From contig NZ_JAEKMH010000001.1 of NCBI RefSeq assembly GCF_016411825.1, positions 682,001 through 746,000 of the forward strand: 64,000 nt of DNA, read 5' to 3'. This document shows positions 28,705-37,248 of this stretch, one piece after another. How positions within the stretch are numbered: the stretch's first letter is position 1; the number at the start of each line of letters is the position of its first letter. The position numbers and the translations under genes were made by a program. The notes below the pieces were generated by a model. That model was not told the origin of the DNA. It did no database searches and saw only the letters and a program-made list of their open reading frames with translations. This DNA comes from Devosia sediminis. GTDB taxonomy: Bacteria > Pseudomonadota > Alphaproteobacteria > Rhizobiales > Devosiaceae.

Positions 28705-28729
28705 CACCCTCGGGCTCGACCCAAGGGCG
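28705..28729. repeat. Single degenerate copy of the CTCGGGCTTGACCCGAG repeat
   Basis: CCCTCGGGCTCGACCCAAGGG matches half of the paired element seen at 6.8, 17.3 and 26.0 kb. Only one arm is present, so it may be a decayed copy. Confidence 0.5.
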
Positions 28730-28783
28730 TTACACTATGCGCCCGCGGAGCTAAAGTTGGCAGCGTCAGCCAGGATGATCGCA

Positions 28784-29203
28784 ATGACCGAGACACTGGA
28801 CGAAGGCCCGTTCTTCCACGGCACTATCGCCGACCTGCGTGCAGGTGACCTGCTCGTTGCGGGCTACCGGTCGAACTACCGTCCTGAAATGGTGATGAAC
28901 CACATCTACTTCACTGCGCTTGTCGACGGCGCCGGGCTTGCCGCCGAGATCGCGGCAGAACTTGCCGGCGTAGGCACGCCCCGCGTCTACGAAGTCAAGC
29001 CGACCGGACCCTACGAAAACGACCCCAATGTCACCGACAAGAAATTCCCGGGCAATCCCACGCGCTCCTATCGCAGCAGCGCACCGCTCAAGGTTATGGG
29101 CGAAGTCACGGAGTGGACGCGGCTCACGCCCGAGGCTTTAGAGATGTGGCGTGAACGGCTGGCAAGGCTGAAGGCGGACAGTTCGGCGCAGATCATCAAT
29201 TGA
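28784..29203 (+). CDS. arr: Rifampin ADP-ribosyltransferase (Arr)
   Basis: Arr inactivates rifampicin by ADP-ribosylation from NAD+. The 139-residue product carries the family signature throughout: GPFFHGTIADLRAGDLL (with the conserved His), NHIYFTALVDGA, RVYEVKPTGPYENDPNVTDK and KFPGNPTRSYRSSAPLKV. Its length is normal. ATG 28784 has AGGATGA eight bases upstream; an ATG three codons earlier is possible. It follows the ArsR/SRPBCC pair after 115 bases containing a repeat, so separate transcription is likely. Chromosomal Arr genes are widespread in environmental bacteria. Confidence 0.93.
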   Translation: MTETLDEGPFFHGTIADLRAGDLLVAGYRSNYRPEMVMNHIYFTALVDGAGLAAEIAAELAGVGTPRVYEVKPTGPYENDPNVTDKKFPGNPTRSYRSSAPLKVMGEVTEWTRLTPEALEMWRERLARLKADSSAQIIN

Positions 29204-29236
29204 TACCTCGCCGCCGGTTTCGGCGGCCATGGCATA

Positions 29237-29266
29237 GGCAGGGCTGCCGGCGACGACAGCCCTGCC
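29237..29266. terminator. Bidirectional hairpin between convergent genes
   Basis: GGCAGGGCTG and CAGCCCTGCC form a ten-base-pair stem with a ten-base loop between arr and the exported proline-rich gene. There is no U-run, so it may act with Rho or simply protect 3' ends. Confidence 0.55.
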
Positions 29267-29285
29267 CACGCGTTGAGCGAAGCGA

Positions 29286-29849
29286 TCAATCGAAGTTCAG
29301 TGGGCCTGGGTCAAAGCCGCGCGGATGCTCCGGAGTCTCGGGCTGGAAGGCGTAACGCGTCATCGCGGTCCAGGGAATACTTACCCTAGGCGGTACAACC
29401 ACCTGCGGTACGGCCGGCTGTTGCGGCACGACCTGCTGCGGCGGCGGAATTACAGGCCGGACAACCACCGGGGGTGGAATCACGGGCTGTGCCGGCGGGA
29501 TAATCGCCGCGACCACTTCGGGCGGCACGTCGAGGTTTTCCAGGTCTGACAGGGCATCGGGAAACTCGTCATAGACCTCCTTGTAGTGATGCCATGCGGG
29601 GCAATACAGGCGGCGCTCGAGGGCGTTTACGGCGTGGGTCTCTTCCATGCGCACCAGCACGTCGCAGCAAGCTGCGTCATGCATCGCCGGAAGCAGATCA
29701 TCAGTTATCGTCTTTCCGAAGAAGCTCTGGCACTGTCCTGCAGCAACCTTCTTTGCAGGCACGTAGGTCCCGGCAAGGTCTGCCGCCGAGACTGGTAGTA
29801 TAAAGGCGGCAAGAGCCAAGATCGTCGCCAAATCAGTCCTCAAGCGCAT
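29286..29849 (-). CDS. Exported proline/valine-rich protein of unknown function
   Basis: A 187-residue protein with a signal peptide (MRLRTDLATILALAAFILPVSAA). The N-terminal mature part has four cysteines (GQCQSFF; DAACCDVL; RLYCPAW), likely disulfide-bonded. The C-terminal half is a low-complexity P/V/Q run (repeated PPVVV-RPVIPPPQQVVPQ) resembling a wall- or membrane-spanning linker. I do not recognise the family. The start at 29849 was chosen for the signal peptide. Confidence 0.7.
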   Translation of the reverse strand: MRLRTDLATILALAAFILPVSAADLAGTYVPAKKVAAGQCQSFFGKTITDDLLPAMHDAACCDVLVRMEETHAVNALERRLYCPAWHHYKEVYDEFPDALSDLENLDVPPEVVAAIIPPAQPVIPPPVVVRPVIPPPQQVVPQQPAVPQVVVPPRVSIPWTAMTRYAFQPETPEHPRGFDPGPLNFD

Positions 29850-30067
29850 GTTTTTTCCAGTCACTATTAGGTAAAATTATTGGGATGGGAGGTGCCCGCA
29901 TATTGCATACGACTATCGTCCGTCGAGGTCACTCTGCAGAACTGCAGTGCATTAACATTCGCTTTAGAAAGTGCATCGCATGCCATAAAGCTGGGATTCA
30001 CTGCTCACTTGCGGTTGAAGGCGTCCCGCCACTTACCTTCCAGCCCTGTTCCGGCTAGCCTTTGGTC

Positions 30068-30589
30068 ATGACGATCATCTCCCTCATCGCCGCCGTCGCC
30101 CGCAACAATGTCATCGGCGCGGATCAATCGATCCCATGGCGCATTCCGTCGGACTTTGCCTGGTTCAAGGCAACCACCATGGGCAAGCCGATGGTGATGG
30201 GCCGCAAGCAGTTCGAGACCTTTGCCAAGCCATTGGCCGGGCGGCCGCATATCGTGGTGACGCGCAGGCAGGACTATGCGCCCGAGGGCGTCATCGTGCG
30301 CCACGATCTCGATGAGGCGCTGGGGGTGGCGCGGGGGCTGGCGGAGAGCGCCGGAGTGGACGAAGTCATGGTCATCGGCGGCGGCGACATATACGCGCAG
30401 GCCATCGGGCTGGCCGACCGGCTCTATATCAGCCATGTGGACCTCGCGCCCGAAGGCAATGTGCGCTTTCCGCCCATCGATCCTGCCATCTGGCGGGTTG
30501 TGGAAGAACCGGACGTGCCGCGCTCGGAAAAGGACCAGGCGCCATATTCCATAAAGGTCTACGAGCGCGTTCACGGCAGCGCGCATTGA
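30068..30589 (+). CDS. folA: Dihydrofolate reductase
   Basis: FolA reduces dihydrofolate to tetrahydrofolate with NADPH. The 173-residue protein is standard: ISLIAAVARNNVIGADQSIPW (substrate pocket with the Met20-type loop), FKATTMGKPMVMGRKQFETF, and EVMVIGGGDIYAQAI (NADPH-binding G-G-G). The proton-donor acid is Asp in IPSDFAWF. It sits 64 bases before hflK, an arrangement shared by many Hyphomicrobiales, and recycles folate used by ThyA upstream. Confidence 0.97.
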   Translation: MTIISLIAAVARNNVIGADQSIPWRIPSDFAWFKATTMGKPMVMGRKQFETFAKPLAGRPHIVVTRRQDYAPEGVIVRHDLDEALGVARGLAESAGVDEVMVIGGGDIYAQAIGLADRLYISHVDLAPEGNVRFPPIDPAIWRVVEEPDVPRSEKDQAPYSIKVYERVHGSAH

Positions 30590-30613
30590 TTGGGCTCGCG
30601 CCTTGCCTATATA
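30586..30613 (+). promoter_or_regulatory. Candidate hflK promoter
   Basis: TTGATT (30586-30591), 16 bases, TATATA (30608-30613), lying between folA and hflK and overlapping the end of folA. This would give a short 5' leader before the GGAA-type ribosome binding site of hflK. Confidence 0.45.
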
Positions 30614-30652
30614 TGGCAGCACAGATTTTTCTCAGACACCGAAAGGAATACG

Positions 30653-31753
30653 ATGCCTTGGGAGAATAATGGTGGCGGAGGTGGGCGCAACAATGGCGGC
30701 CCCTGGGGCCAGGCGCCGGGTGGAGGCGGCGGCGGTCCTCGCCGTCCGGGCAATAATACTCCCAATCTCGAAGACATTCTGAATCGTGGACGCGACCAGT
30801 TCCGCGGCGGTCTGCCGGGCGGCCGCTGGCTGCTGATCGGTGGCGTGCTTGTTCTGGGCGCCTTCTGGCTGCTCAACTCGGTCTACACGGTCGAAGAAGC
30901 CGAGGTCGGCGTTGAATTCCGTCTGGGTGAACCCAAGCCCGACCTTTCCACCGCTGGTCTTCATTTCCACCTATGGCCCGTCGAAACCGTCGAGAAGGTC
31001 AGCACCGCCGTCAAGCAGACCAACATCGGCACTGCAGCCGGGTCCGGGTCGCGCGCCAATGCCGATGACGGCCTGATGCTCTCCGGCGACCAGAACATCG
31101 TCGACGCGCGCTTTGCCGTCGTCTGGTCGGTCATCAATCCGGTCGAGTACATCATCAATGTGCGCGATCCCGAGGCCATGGTCCGCAACGCTGCCGAAAG
31201 CGCCATGCGCGAAGTCGTCGGCCGCCGTCCGGCCCAGGACATCTTCCGTGATGACCGCGCCGGCATCGCCATCGAGGTCCAGCAGATCACGCAGGCGATC
31301 CTCGACAGCTACGGCATGGGTGTTTCGGTCAACCAGATCTCCATCGAGCAGGCCGCTCCGCCGGCCGAAGTGGCCGACGCCTTCAACGAAGTGCAGCGCG
31401 CCGAACAGGACGAAGATCGCCTTCAGGAAGAAGCCCGTTCCTACGCCAACACCCTCTTGGGTGACTCGCGTGGTCAGGCTGCGGCCCTCCGCGAAGAGGC
31501 TGCCGCTTACGCCAACCGCGTGGTGCAGGAAGCAACCGGTGAGGCCGAGCGCTTCAATGCCGTGTATGCCGAATATGTCAACGCACCTGAAGTGACCCGC
31601 AAGCGTCTGTTCCTTGAAACCATGGAACAGGTCCTCGGTTCGTCCGAAAAGGTGCTGGTCGAGAATGGTGCCGGTGGCTCGGGGGTCGTCCCGTACCTGC
31701 CGCTGCCCGAACTCGGCTCGTCTTCCCGCGCAACCACCAGCACGGGGCAGTAA
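30653..31753 (+). CDS. hflK: FtsH protease modulator HflK
   Basis: HflK forms with HflC the large SPFH cage that controls the membrane protease FtsH. The 366-residue protein has a glycine-rich N-terminal tail (GGGGGRNNGGPWGQAPGGGG), one membrane segment (WLLIGGVLVLGAFWLLNSVY), the SPFH/band-7 domain (VEEAEVGVEFRLGEPKPDLS) and a charged coiled coil with AEAER-like repeats. ATG 30653 follows GAAAGGAA; an earlier in-frame TTG is not credible. hflC begins three bases after its stop. Confidence 0.96.
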   Translation: MPWENNGGGGGRNNGGPWGQAPGGGGGGPRRPGNNTPNLEDILNRGRDQFRGGLPGGRWLLIGGVLVLGAFWLLNSVYTVEEAEVGVEFRLGEPKPDLSTAGLHFHLWPVETVEKVSTAVKQTNIGTAAGSGSRANADDGLMLSGDQNIVDARFAVVWSVINPVEYIINVRDPEAMVRNAAESAMREVVGRRPAQDIFRDDRAGIAIEVQQITQAILDSYGMGVSVNQISIEQAAPPAEVADAFNEVQRAEQDEDRLQEEARSYANTLLGDSRGQAAALREEAAAYANRVVQEATGEAERFNAVYAEYVNAPEVTRKRLFLETMEQVLGSSEKVLVENGAGGSGVVPYLPLPELGSSSRATTSTGQ

Positions 31754-31756
31754 GTC

Positions 31757-32875
31757 ATGAGCAACCGTCTTTTCATCATCGCCGGCGTCGTTCTCGTCGC
31801 CCTCTATGTGCTGTTCTCGTCGATCTATGTGGTCAACGAGCGCGAGCAGGCCATTGTCATGCGCTTTGGCCAGATCACCGACGTCCGCACCGAGCCGGGC
31901 CTTTACTTCAAGATCCCGACCGACGTGGTCGACAGCGTGCAGATCATCGAAGATCGCCTGCTGCGTCAGGACATTGCCGACATGACCGTGCAGGTCTCCG
32001 GCGGCGCGTTCTACGAAGTGGACGCCTTCCTCACCTACCGGATCACCGATCCGGTACTGTTCCGTCAGCGGGCCCAGGGTTCGCTGCAGGTCGCCGAAGG
32101 CTTGATCGCCACCCGCTTCGACGCGGCCCTGCGCCAGGTCTACGGTCTGCGGGAATTCAACGCCGCCCTTTCCGAGCAGCGCCCCCAGATGATGCGCGAA
32201 GCCCGCGACCTCATCCGTCCGGAAATGGCTAATCTCGGCATCGAAGTGGTGGACGTGCGTATTCTGCGCACCGATCTCGCCAGCGAAGTGTCCGAGCGGA
32301 CCTATGAGCGTATGCGTGCCGAGCGTCTTGCCGAAGCCGCATTGCTCCGCGCCCGTGGTCAGGAACAGGCCCAGAGCCTGCGCGCCATTGCCGAACGTCA
32401 GGCAGTGGAAATCGTGGCGGCCGCCACCCGCGACGCGGAAATCATCCGTGGTACGGGCGACGCCGAACGCAACCGCATCTTCGCGGCGGCCTATGGTCAG
32501 GATGCCGAATTCTTCGAGTTCTACCGCTCGATGGAATCCTACCGCACCGCCCTGGGCAATACCGGCACGACCATGGTCCTGTCGCCCGACAGCGCCTTCT
32601 TCCGCTACTTCGGTTCGGATGGGGAACTGCCGGCCGCCAACACCAACCTCGCGACCCCAATCCAGCCGCAGACCGCTCCGGAAGTGCTCAGCACCGACGA
32701 AGAGGCTCTGGATGGTCTGGGCATCGAGGAAACCACCTCGCCGAGCATGACGCTGGAAGACGGCTCGCAGCTCGAGCCGACTGTTGGCACCGAGGCTCCG
32801 GCCCCGGCGCCGGAAACGGCTCCGGCCGCAGCCCCGGCTCCGGCGACAGCGCCTGCTCCGGGAACCGCCCAGTAA
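31757..32875 (+). CDS. hflC: FtsH protease modulator HflC
   Basis: The 372-residue partner of HflK. One N-terminal membrane segment (LFIIAGVVLVALYVLFSSIYVV) leads into the SPFH domain (VNEREQAIVMRFGQITDVRT) and coiled coil (YERMRAERLAEAALLRARGQ). The end is unusual: after the conserved FFRYFGS the protein continues for about 80 residues into an acidic stretch and an alanine/proline-rich tail (PAPAPETAPAAAPAPATAPA), longer than E. coli HflC. In many relatives a DegP protease follows; here a terminator does. Confidence 0.95.
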   Translation: MSNRLFIIAGVVLVALYVLFSSIYVVNEREQAIVMRFGQITDVRTEPGLYFKIPTDVVDSVQIIEDRLLRQDIADMTVQVSGGAFYEVDAFLTYRITDPVLFRQRAQGSLQVAEGLIATRFDAALRQVYGLREFNAALSEQRPQMMREARDLIRPEMANLGIEVVDVRILRTDLASEVSERTYERMRAERLAEAALLRARGQEQAQSLRAIAERQAVEIVAAATRDAEIIRGTGDAERNRIFAAAYGQDAEFFEFYRSMESYRTALGNTGTTMVLSPDSAFFRYFGSDGELPAANTNLATPIQPQTAPEVLSTDEEALDGLGIEETTSPSMTLEDGSQLEPTVGTEAPAPAPETAPAAAPAPATAPAPGTAQ

Positions 32876-32896
32876 AGGGGCAGCTTCGCAAACAAC

Positions 32897-32926
32897 AAGG
32901 CCGGTGCAGCGATGCACCGGCCTTTG
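32897..32926. terminator. Bidirectional terminator between hflC and serB
   Basis: A stem of at least ten base pairs (GGCCGGTGCA with TGCACCGGCC, loop GCGA) is flanked by AA on one side and TTTGT on the other, so it can serve both convergent genes. Confidence 0.82.
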
Positions 32927-32942
32927 TCATGTGAGGGTGTCG

Positions 32943-33815
32943 TTAGCGGACGAAGTCGTCTTCGGCATAGCCCTGAAGGTAGAGCAGGGCGGTGAGATCG
33001 CCATGGTCGATGCGGATACCGGCGGCCGCCGCCACCACCGGCTTGGCATGGATGGCGACGCCGAACCCGGCCGCGCCGATCATGTCGAGGTCATTGGCGC
33101 CATCGCCCACGGCCATGGTCTGCGCAATGTTCAGACCGCGTTCATCCGCCAGGGCCAGGAGCCGGTTCCGTTTTGTGTGCTTGTCGACAATGGGCTTGGT
33201 CACAGTGCCGGTCAGCCGGTCGCCGTCGAATTCGAGCACATTGGCAATCGCCTCGTCGAAGCCGATCCGCCGCGCGAAGTAATCGGCAAAAAAGGTAAAT
33301 CCGCCAGAGACTAAAGACGTATAGGCGCCATAGGCTTTCATGGTCTGGACAAGCGCCCGCCCGCCAGGCATCAGGGTAATCGCCTCGCGCCGGATTTCCT
33401 CGATTTTTGCACGCTCCAGGCCCTTCAGCAGCGCCACGCGGGTATCCAGCGCCTGCTCGAAATCGAGCTCGCCACGCATCGCCCGCTCGGTGATTTCGGC
33501 CACCTGTGGCTTCAGGCCCAGCGCAGCGGCGAGCTCGTCGATGCATTCCTGTTCGATCATGGTGGAGTCCATGTCGGCCACCAGCAATTGCTTGCGGCGC
33601 CCTTCAGTCGGCACCAGATTGGCATCGACGGCCTTGTTGCCGACGATATCGCGAGCCCGTTCAAGGGCTTGCGGCGCGGTCGGTTCGAGAATATCGCAGG
33701 CGACACCGTGGTTCAGCCAGTTGAGTTCGCCGCCGGTCTCGGCCAGAACGGCCTGGGCCAGGGCCGCGTCCAGTTCGGGATCGGCGGGATTGGCGATAAG
33801 GCTAAGAACCGGCAT
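32943..33815 (-). CDS. serB: Phosphoserine phosphatase
   Basis: SerB makes serine from phosphoserine, the last step of serine synthesis. The 290-residue protein has an N-terminal ACT-like region and a HAD phosphatase domain: DMDSTMIEQECIDELA (nucleophile Asp), SGGFTFFADYFARRIG (motif II Ser), and AVGDGANDLDMIGAAG (motif IV). ATG 33815 begins MPVLSLIANP; the frame is open far upstream across miaA, but that is antisense sequence. It is divergent from miaA, a pairing conserved in Hyphomicrobiales. Confidence 0.96.
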   Translation of the reverse strand: MPVLSLIANPADPELDAALAQAVLAETGGELNWLNHGVACDILEPTAPQALERARDIVGNKAVDANLVPTEGRRKQLLVADMDSTMIEQECIDELAAALGLKPQVAEITERAMRGELDFEQALDTRVALLKGLERAKIEEIRREAITLMPGGRALVQTMKAYGAYTSLVSGGFTFFADYFARRIGFDEAIANVLEFDGDRLTGTVTKPIVDKHTKRNRLLALADERGLNIAQTMAVGDGANDLDMIGAAGFGVAIHAKPVVAAAAGIRIDHGDLTALLYLQGYAEDDFVR

Positions 33816-33842
33816 GGTGACAGCAACTTTCGGGAGAACCTG

Positions 33843-34736
33843 GTGACGGGCCAGAGGCGCGCAGTGCTGATAGCGGGTCCGACTGCCAGCGGCAAGTCGG
33901 CGCTGGCGCTCGATCGTGCTCGAGCGGGCAGCGCGGTCATCGTCAACGCCGATTCCATGCAGGTCTACGGCACCTTGCGCGTGGTCACCGCTCGTCCGAG
34001 CGCGGCGGACGAGGCGCTTGCCGAGCATCGGCTTTACGGCGCGGTCCCGGCCTCCGAGCGATTTTCGACGGGGCAGTGGGTGCGGGCGGTGGAAGCCGTT
34101 CTTGGCGAGATCGATCCGCAGAGAGAGGTGATTTTTGTCGGCGGCACGGGACTTTACTTCACTGCTCTGACAGACGGATTCGCCGACGTGCCGGAAATCT
34201 CCACCGCGCTGACGCTTGAAGTTCAACAAGAGATTCAGGATCTGGACGAGCCGCAACGCATGCGCATGCTTGCCGCAGAGGATCCGGAAACGGCGCAGCG
34301 GCTCAAGGTGGCCGACCCGCAGCGTGTTGTCCGCGCGATTGCCGTCAAGCGGGCCACCGGTCGCGCCTTGTCGAGCTTCCAGGAGGATCAGCAGCCCGGC
34401 CTTCTCGTAGGCTGGGACATCGAGAAGTTGGTGCTTTCGCCCGATCGCGAGGTGCTGCGCGACCGCATTGCGCAGCGCTTCGCTGCCATGTTCGACAATG
34501 GTGCGGTGGAAGAAGTGGAAGCCTTGCGCCAGCAAAAGCTTGATCCGTCGCTGCCAGCGATGAAGGCCATCGGCGTGCGCGAGATTTCCGACTGGATGGA
34601 CGGCATCCACAGTCGCGATGAGGCGATCACGCTCGCCACCATCGCCACCCACCAATATGCCAAGCGGCAGCGGACCTGGTTCCGCAACCGCATGGGCGAC
34701 TGGCCCCGCCTGGGGCTGGGCGGAGCGCCGCTCTAG
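33843..34736 (+). CDS. miaA: tRNA dimethylallyltransferase
   Basis: MiaA adds a dimethylallyl group to A37 of tRNAs that read UNN codons. The 297-residue protein has the P-loop AVLIAGPTASGKSALAL, the DSMQVYGTLRVVTARP catalytic and recognition region, FVGGTGLYFTALTDG and the C-terminal ATHQYAKRQRTWFRNR. The GTG start at 33843, with GGGAG eight bases upstream, gives the family N terminus; only 27 bases separate it from the divergent serB start. Its stop overlaps the end of the convergent MATE gene by four bases. Confidence 0.95.
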   Translation: MTGQRRAVLIAGPTASGKSALALDRARAGSAVIVNADSMQVYGTLRVVTARPSAADEALAEHRLYGAVPASERFSTGQWVRAVEAVLGEIDPQREVIFVGGTGLYFTALTDGFADVPEISTALTLEVQQEIQDLDEPQRMRMLAAEDPETAQRLKVADPQRVVRAIAVKRATGRALSSFQEDQQPGLLVGWDIEKLVLSPDREVLRDRIAQRFAAMFDNGAVEEVEALRQQKLDPSLPAMKAIGVREISDWMDGIHSRDEAITLATIATHQYAKRQRTWFRNRMGDWPRLGLGGAPL

Positions 34737-36157
34737 GCCCGGCTGACGCCGATCTGCTCCAGCAGCCCCAGCCGCTCGCGCAGCGCGAAGCGCGTCGCCA
34801 GAACAACGGCAACGAAGGCGAGACCAACGGCGAGACCGGTCCAGATGCCGATGCCGCGCCAGCCGAGCACGATGCCCAACACATAGCTGGTCGGAAGGCC
34901 GACCAGCCAATAGCCGAGGATCGCCAGCAGCATCGGGATTTTGGTGTCGCTGAGCCCGCGCAGCGCGTGGGCCGCGGTGACCTGCGCGCCGTCCACAAGC
35001 TGGAAGATGCCGGCAATGGCAAGGAAGCTGACGGCCAGGCCGACGGCATTGGCATTGGCTTCCACTTCGGGATTGAGGAAGAGCGACACGATCGGGCGTC
35101 CGAAAGCGAGGAAGGCGAGGCAGGACAGGACCATGAAGCCGGTTCCGAGCATGAAGGCCATCCACCCAGCCTTGCTGATGCCTTCCGGATCCCTGCGGCC
35201 ATAGGCAACACCGACGCGCACGGTGGCCGCGATGCCAAGCCCGAGGGGCACCATGAAGGCCATGGAGGCGCATTGGAGCGCGACGGCATGTGCCGCGACC
35301 TCGTCGGTGCCGATGCGGCCCATCATCAGCGCGGCCGCCGTGAACATGCCGACTTCGGCAAGCACGGTGAGGGCAATGGGCGTGCCAATGACGAAGATCG
35401 AGCGGAAATAGCCCCAGTCCGGCTTCCAGAAGCGCATCAGGATATGAAAGCGCCGGAACCGCTTGTGCCGGATCACGTAGACCAGCATGACCAGGAACAT
35501 GATGATGTTGGTGATCAGCGTGGCGATGGCGGCGCCGCGCAGTTCGAGCCGCGGCATGCCGAAATTGCCGAAGATCAGGGCATAGGCAACCAGTGCATTG
35601 ACCACTACGCCCAGCACGGTGATGACGAGCACGGCGCGCGTCGCGTCGAAGGCGGACAGAAACGAGCGCAGGGTGATGATGCCGATGGCCGGAAAGAGCG
35701 ACCAGGCGACGATTTGGACAAATTGCTCGGCCATCCCGGTCACCACAGGGTCCTGGCCAAGGAAGTGGTAGATCGGCCTGATCTGCATAACGATGGGCAG
35801 CAGCAGAGCGGCCAAGAGGATGGCGACCCAAAAGCCCTGGCGCACGATGCGGCGAATGGCCTTGATATTGCGGGCGCCCCGGGCCTGCGCGACGAGCGGG
35901 GCCACGGCGCCAACGACGCCGACGCCGAAAAGCAGGAACGGCATGAAGAAAGTCGTGCCCAGCGTGCCCGCTGCCAGATAGGTCGGGCCAAGCCAGCCGA
36001 GCAGGATCACGTCAGTGGTATGCAATGCATTCTGCGCCAGTTGCGCGATCACCAGCGGCCAGGCCAGCGAAAAGGTGGCGCGCAGCTCCTCGGCCCAGCC
36101 ATTGCCGGCCGGAATAGCATCTGGCGCCGGGTTTGCCGGCGCGACGTTGTCACTCAT
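34733..36157 (-). CDS. MATE family efflux transporter (NorM-like)
   Basis: A 474-residue multidrug and toxin extrusion protein with twelve predicted membrane segments in two MatE halves: TFSLAWPLVIAQLAQNALHT opens the first, and FIVIGTPIALTVLAEVGMFT-like sequence opens the second. Members expel cationic drugs in exchange for Na+ or H+. The N-terminal 20 residues are polar and variable. The start ATG at 36157 is preceded by GAGAGA; an open frame continues upstream over the divergent gene but lacks protein character. Confidence 0.92.
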   Translation of the reverse strand: MSDNVAPANPAPDAIPAGNGWAEELRATFSLAWPLVIAQLAQNALHTTDVILLGWLGPTYLAAGTLGTTFFMPFLLFGVGVVGAVAPLVAQARGARNIKAIRRIVRQGFWVAILLAALLLPIVMQIRPIYHFLGQDPVVTGMAEQFVQIVAWSLFPAIGIITLRSFLSAFDATRAVLVITVLGVVVNALVAYALIFGNFGMPRLELRGAAIATLITNIIMFLVMLVYVIRHKRFRRFHILMRFWKPDWGYFRSIFVIGTPIALTVLAEVGMFTAAALMMGRIGTDEVAAHAVALQCASMAFMVPLGLGIAATVRVGVAYGRRDPEGISKAGWMAFMLGTGFMVLSCLAFLAFGRPIVSLFLNPEVEANANAVGLAVSFLAIAGIFQLVDGAQVTAAHALRGLSDTKIPMLLAILGYWLVGLPTSYVLGIVLGWRGIGIWTGLAVGLAFVAVVLATRFALRERLGLLEQIGVSRA

Positions 36158-36240
36158 GGTCGTATCTCTCACTCGCGCGCCATGCTGTAGTGCAATCCGC
36201 GGCGCTGGGAAAGCCGAGTGAGCAGGAAGGGGCGTTGACG

Positions 36241-36609
36241 ATGCTGGCAGCCAGAGTGTTCCTGGTCCTTGCGGGTCTACTGGGCGCAGCGGGCGTCGCT
36301 GCCGCCGCCGGGGCATCGCATGGCGAAAGCCGCAACCTGTCCGCCATTGCCATGATTTTTCTGGCGCATGCGCCGGTGCTGCTGGTGTTGGCTCTTTATG
36401 GCCGTGGACGCATGCTGCTGGCTGCTGGTTTCTTGCTGGCGATTGGTACTGCGCTGTTCGGCGCGGACCTCGCCATGCGCGAATGCCTAGGTCATGGGCT
36501 GTTCCCGGGAGCCACCCCGCTGGCCGGTGGCGCCATGATCCTGGGTTGGCTTGCACTGGCCGTAGCGGGACTTTTCGGCCGTTTTGGAAGTCGACTTAAT
36601 AAAGATTAA
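36241..36609 (+). CDS. DUF423 family small membrane protein
   Basis: A 122-residue protein with four hydrophobic segments, starting with RVFLVLAGLLGAAGVAAAAG, then AMIFLAHAPVLLVLALYG and ATPLAGGAMILGWLALAVAG; the last block (TPLGG..LI.GWL) is the DUF423 hallmark. Its function is unknown. ATG 36241 follows AAGGGG. It is divergent from the MATE gene. Confidence 0.85.
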   Translation: MLAARVFLVLAGLLGAAGVAAAAGASHGESRNLSAIAMIFLAHAPVLLVLALYGRGRMLLAAGFLLAIGTALFGADLAMRECLGHGLFPGATPLAGGAMILGWLALAVAGLFGRFGSRLNKD

Positions 36610-36671
36610 AATGCCCGTGGAACCCTTCCGAGCAAAGCGCGTTTTCAAGCGAGTACTCGTTGGAGGAATTC

Positions 36672-36941
36672 ATGCACAAGATCCTGATTATCGCCGCAAC
36701 CGCGCTCTCGCTGGCTGCCTGTACCTCGACTGAAAAGGGTGCCGCCATCGGCGCCGTCGGTGGTGGCCTTGTTGGCGCTGCCGTTTCCGGCAATGCCGTG
36801 GGCGCCGCCGTTGGTGCCGGCATTGGTGCGGTTACCGGCGCTGCTGCCGGCGAACTGCTTGGCTATCACGGCGCCAGCCGTACCGAGTGCGTCTATCGTC
36901 GCACCGATGGTACTCAGTTCATCGCGCGCTGCCCGAGCTAA
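36672..36941 (+). CDS. Glycine-zipper lipoprotein
   Basis: An 89-residue lipoprotein. The signal ends in the lipobox LAAC (ALSLAAC), so the cysteine at about residue 18 is lipidated. The rest is a long glycine zipper (AAIGAVGGGLVGAAVSGNAV, AGIGAVTGAAAGELLGYHG) of the SlyB/Rickettsia 17-kDa antigen type, ending in two cysteine-containing short segments. Start ATG 36672 follows GGAGG. It probably sits in the outer membrane with a structural or stress role. Confidence 0.85.
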   Translation: MHKILIIAATALSLAACTSTEKGAAIGAVGGGLVGAAVSGNAVGAAVGAGIGAVTGAAAGELLGYHGASRTECVYRRTDGTQFIARCPS

Positions 36942-37248
36942 CGCGATCCTCCATACCGCAGCGCCCCCTGCGGTTAAGCGCCCCCAGGCGCCAGACACCC
37001 GGTCGGCCCCCCGACCGGGTGTACTTTATAGTGGCGTTCTATTCTTGCGTGCACAGAGTAAGGCCTTGAAAAATCAGCCGAGAACAGATACTAAGCGGCA
37101 CGTGCCACTTGTCTTGCGCTATCTAACGACCGGTTCTTCCGGAAACTTGGCTACCTCCTGATCTCGTGAACCGTAAGTCCGGACTTGCACACCCCGGACA
37201 AACCCTTCCGCCGCATCAGCGGCACAACAGACCAAGAGGATAGTCTCC
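36942..37248. other. Intergenic region before cspA
   Basis: This 307-base gap holds the hairpin at 36995-37022 (listed separately) and the upstream region of the cold-shock gene. Between 37023 and 37248 I see no small gene and no convincing -35/-10 pair; the last 100 bases are probably the long cspA leader, since cold-shock mRNAs often carry one. Confidence 0.4.
36995..37022 (+). terminator. Strong hairpin after the glycine-zipper gene
   Basis: ACACCCGGTCGG and CCGACCGGGTGT form a perfect 12-base-pair stem with loop CCCC, followed by ACTTTAT. It ends the lipoprotein transcript. Confidence 0.75.

Noticed and set aside
33808..33824. A CTGTCAC heptamer (minus strand) next to the serB start.
   Set aside because: No second unit at 11-base spacing, so it is not a Pho box.
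33816..35831. Long upstream extension of the serB frame through miaA and the MATE gene.
   Set aside because: SerB homology starts at MPVLSL (33815); the extension is antisense to miaA and out of frame with the MATE gene.
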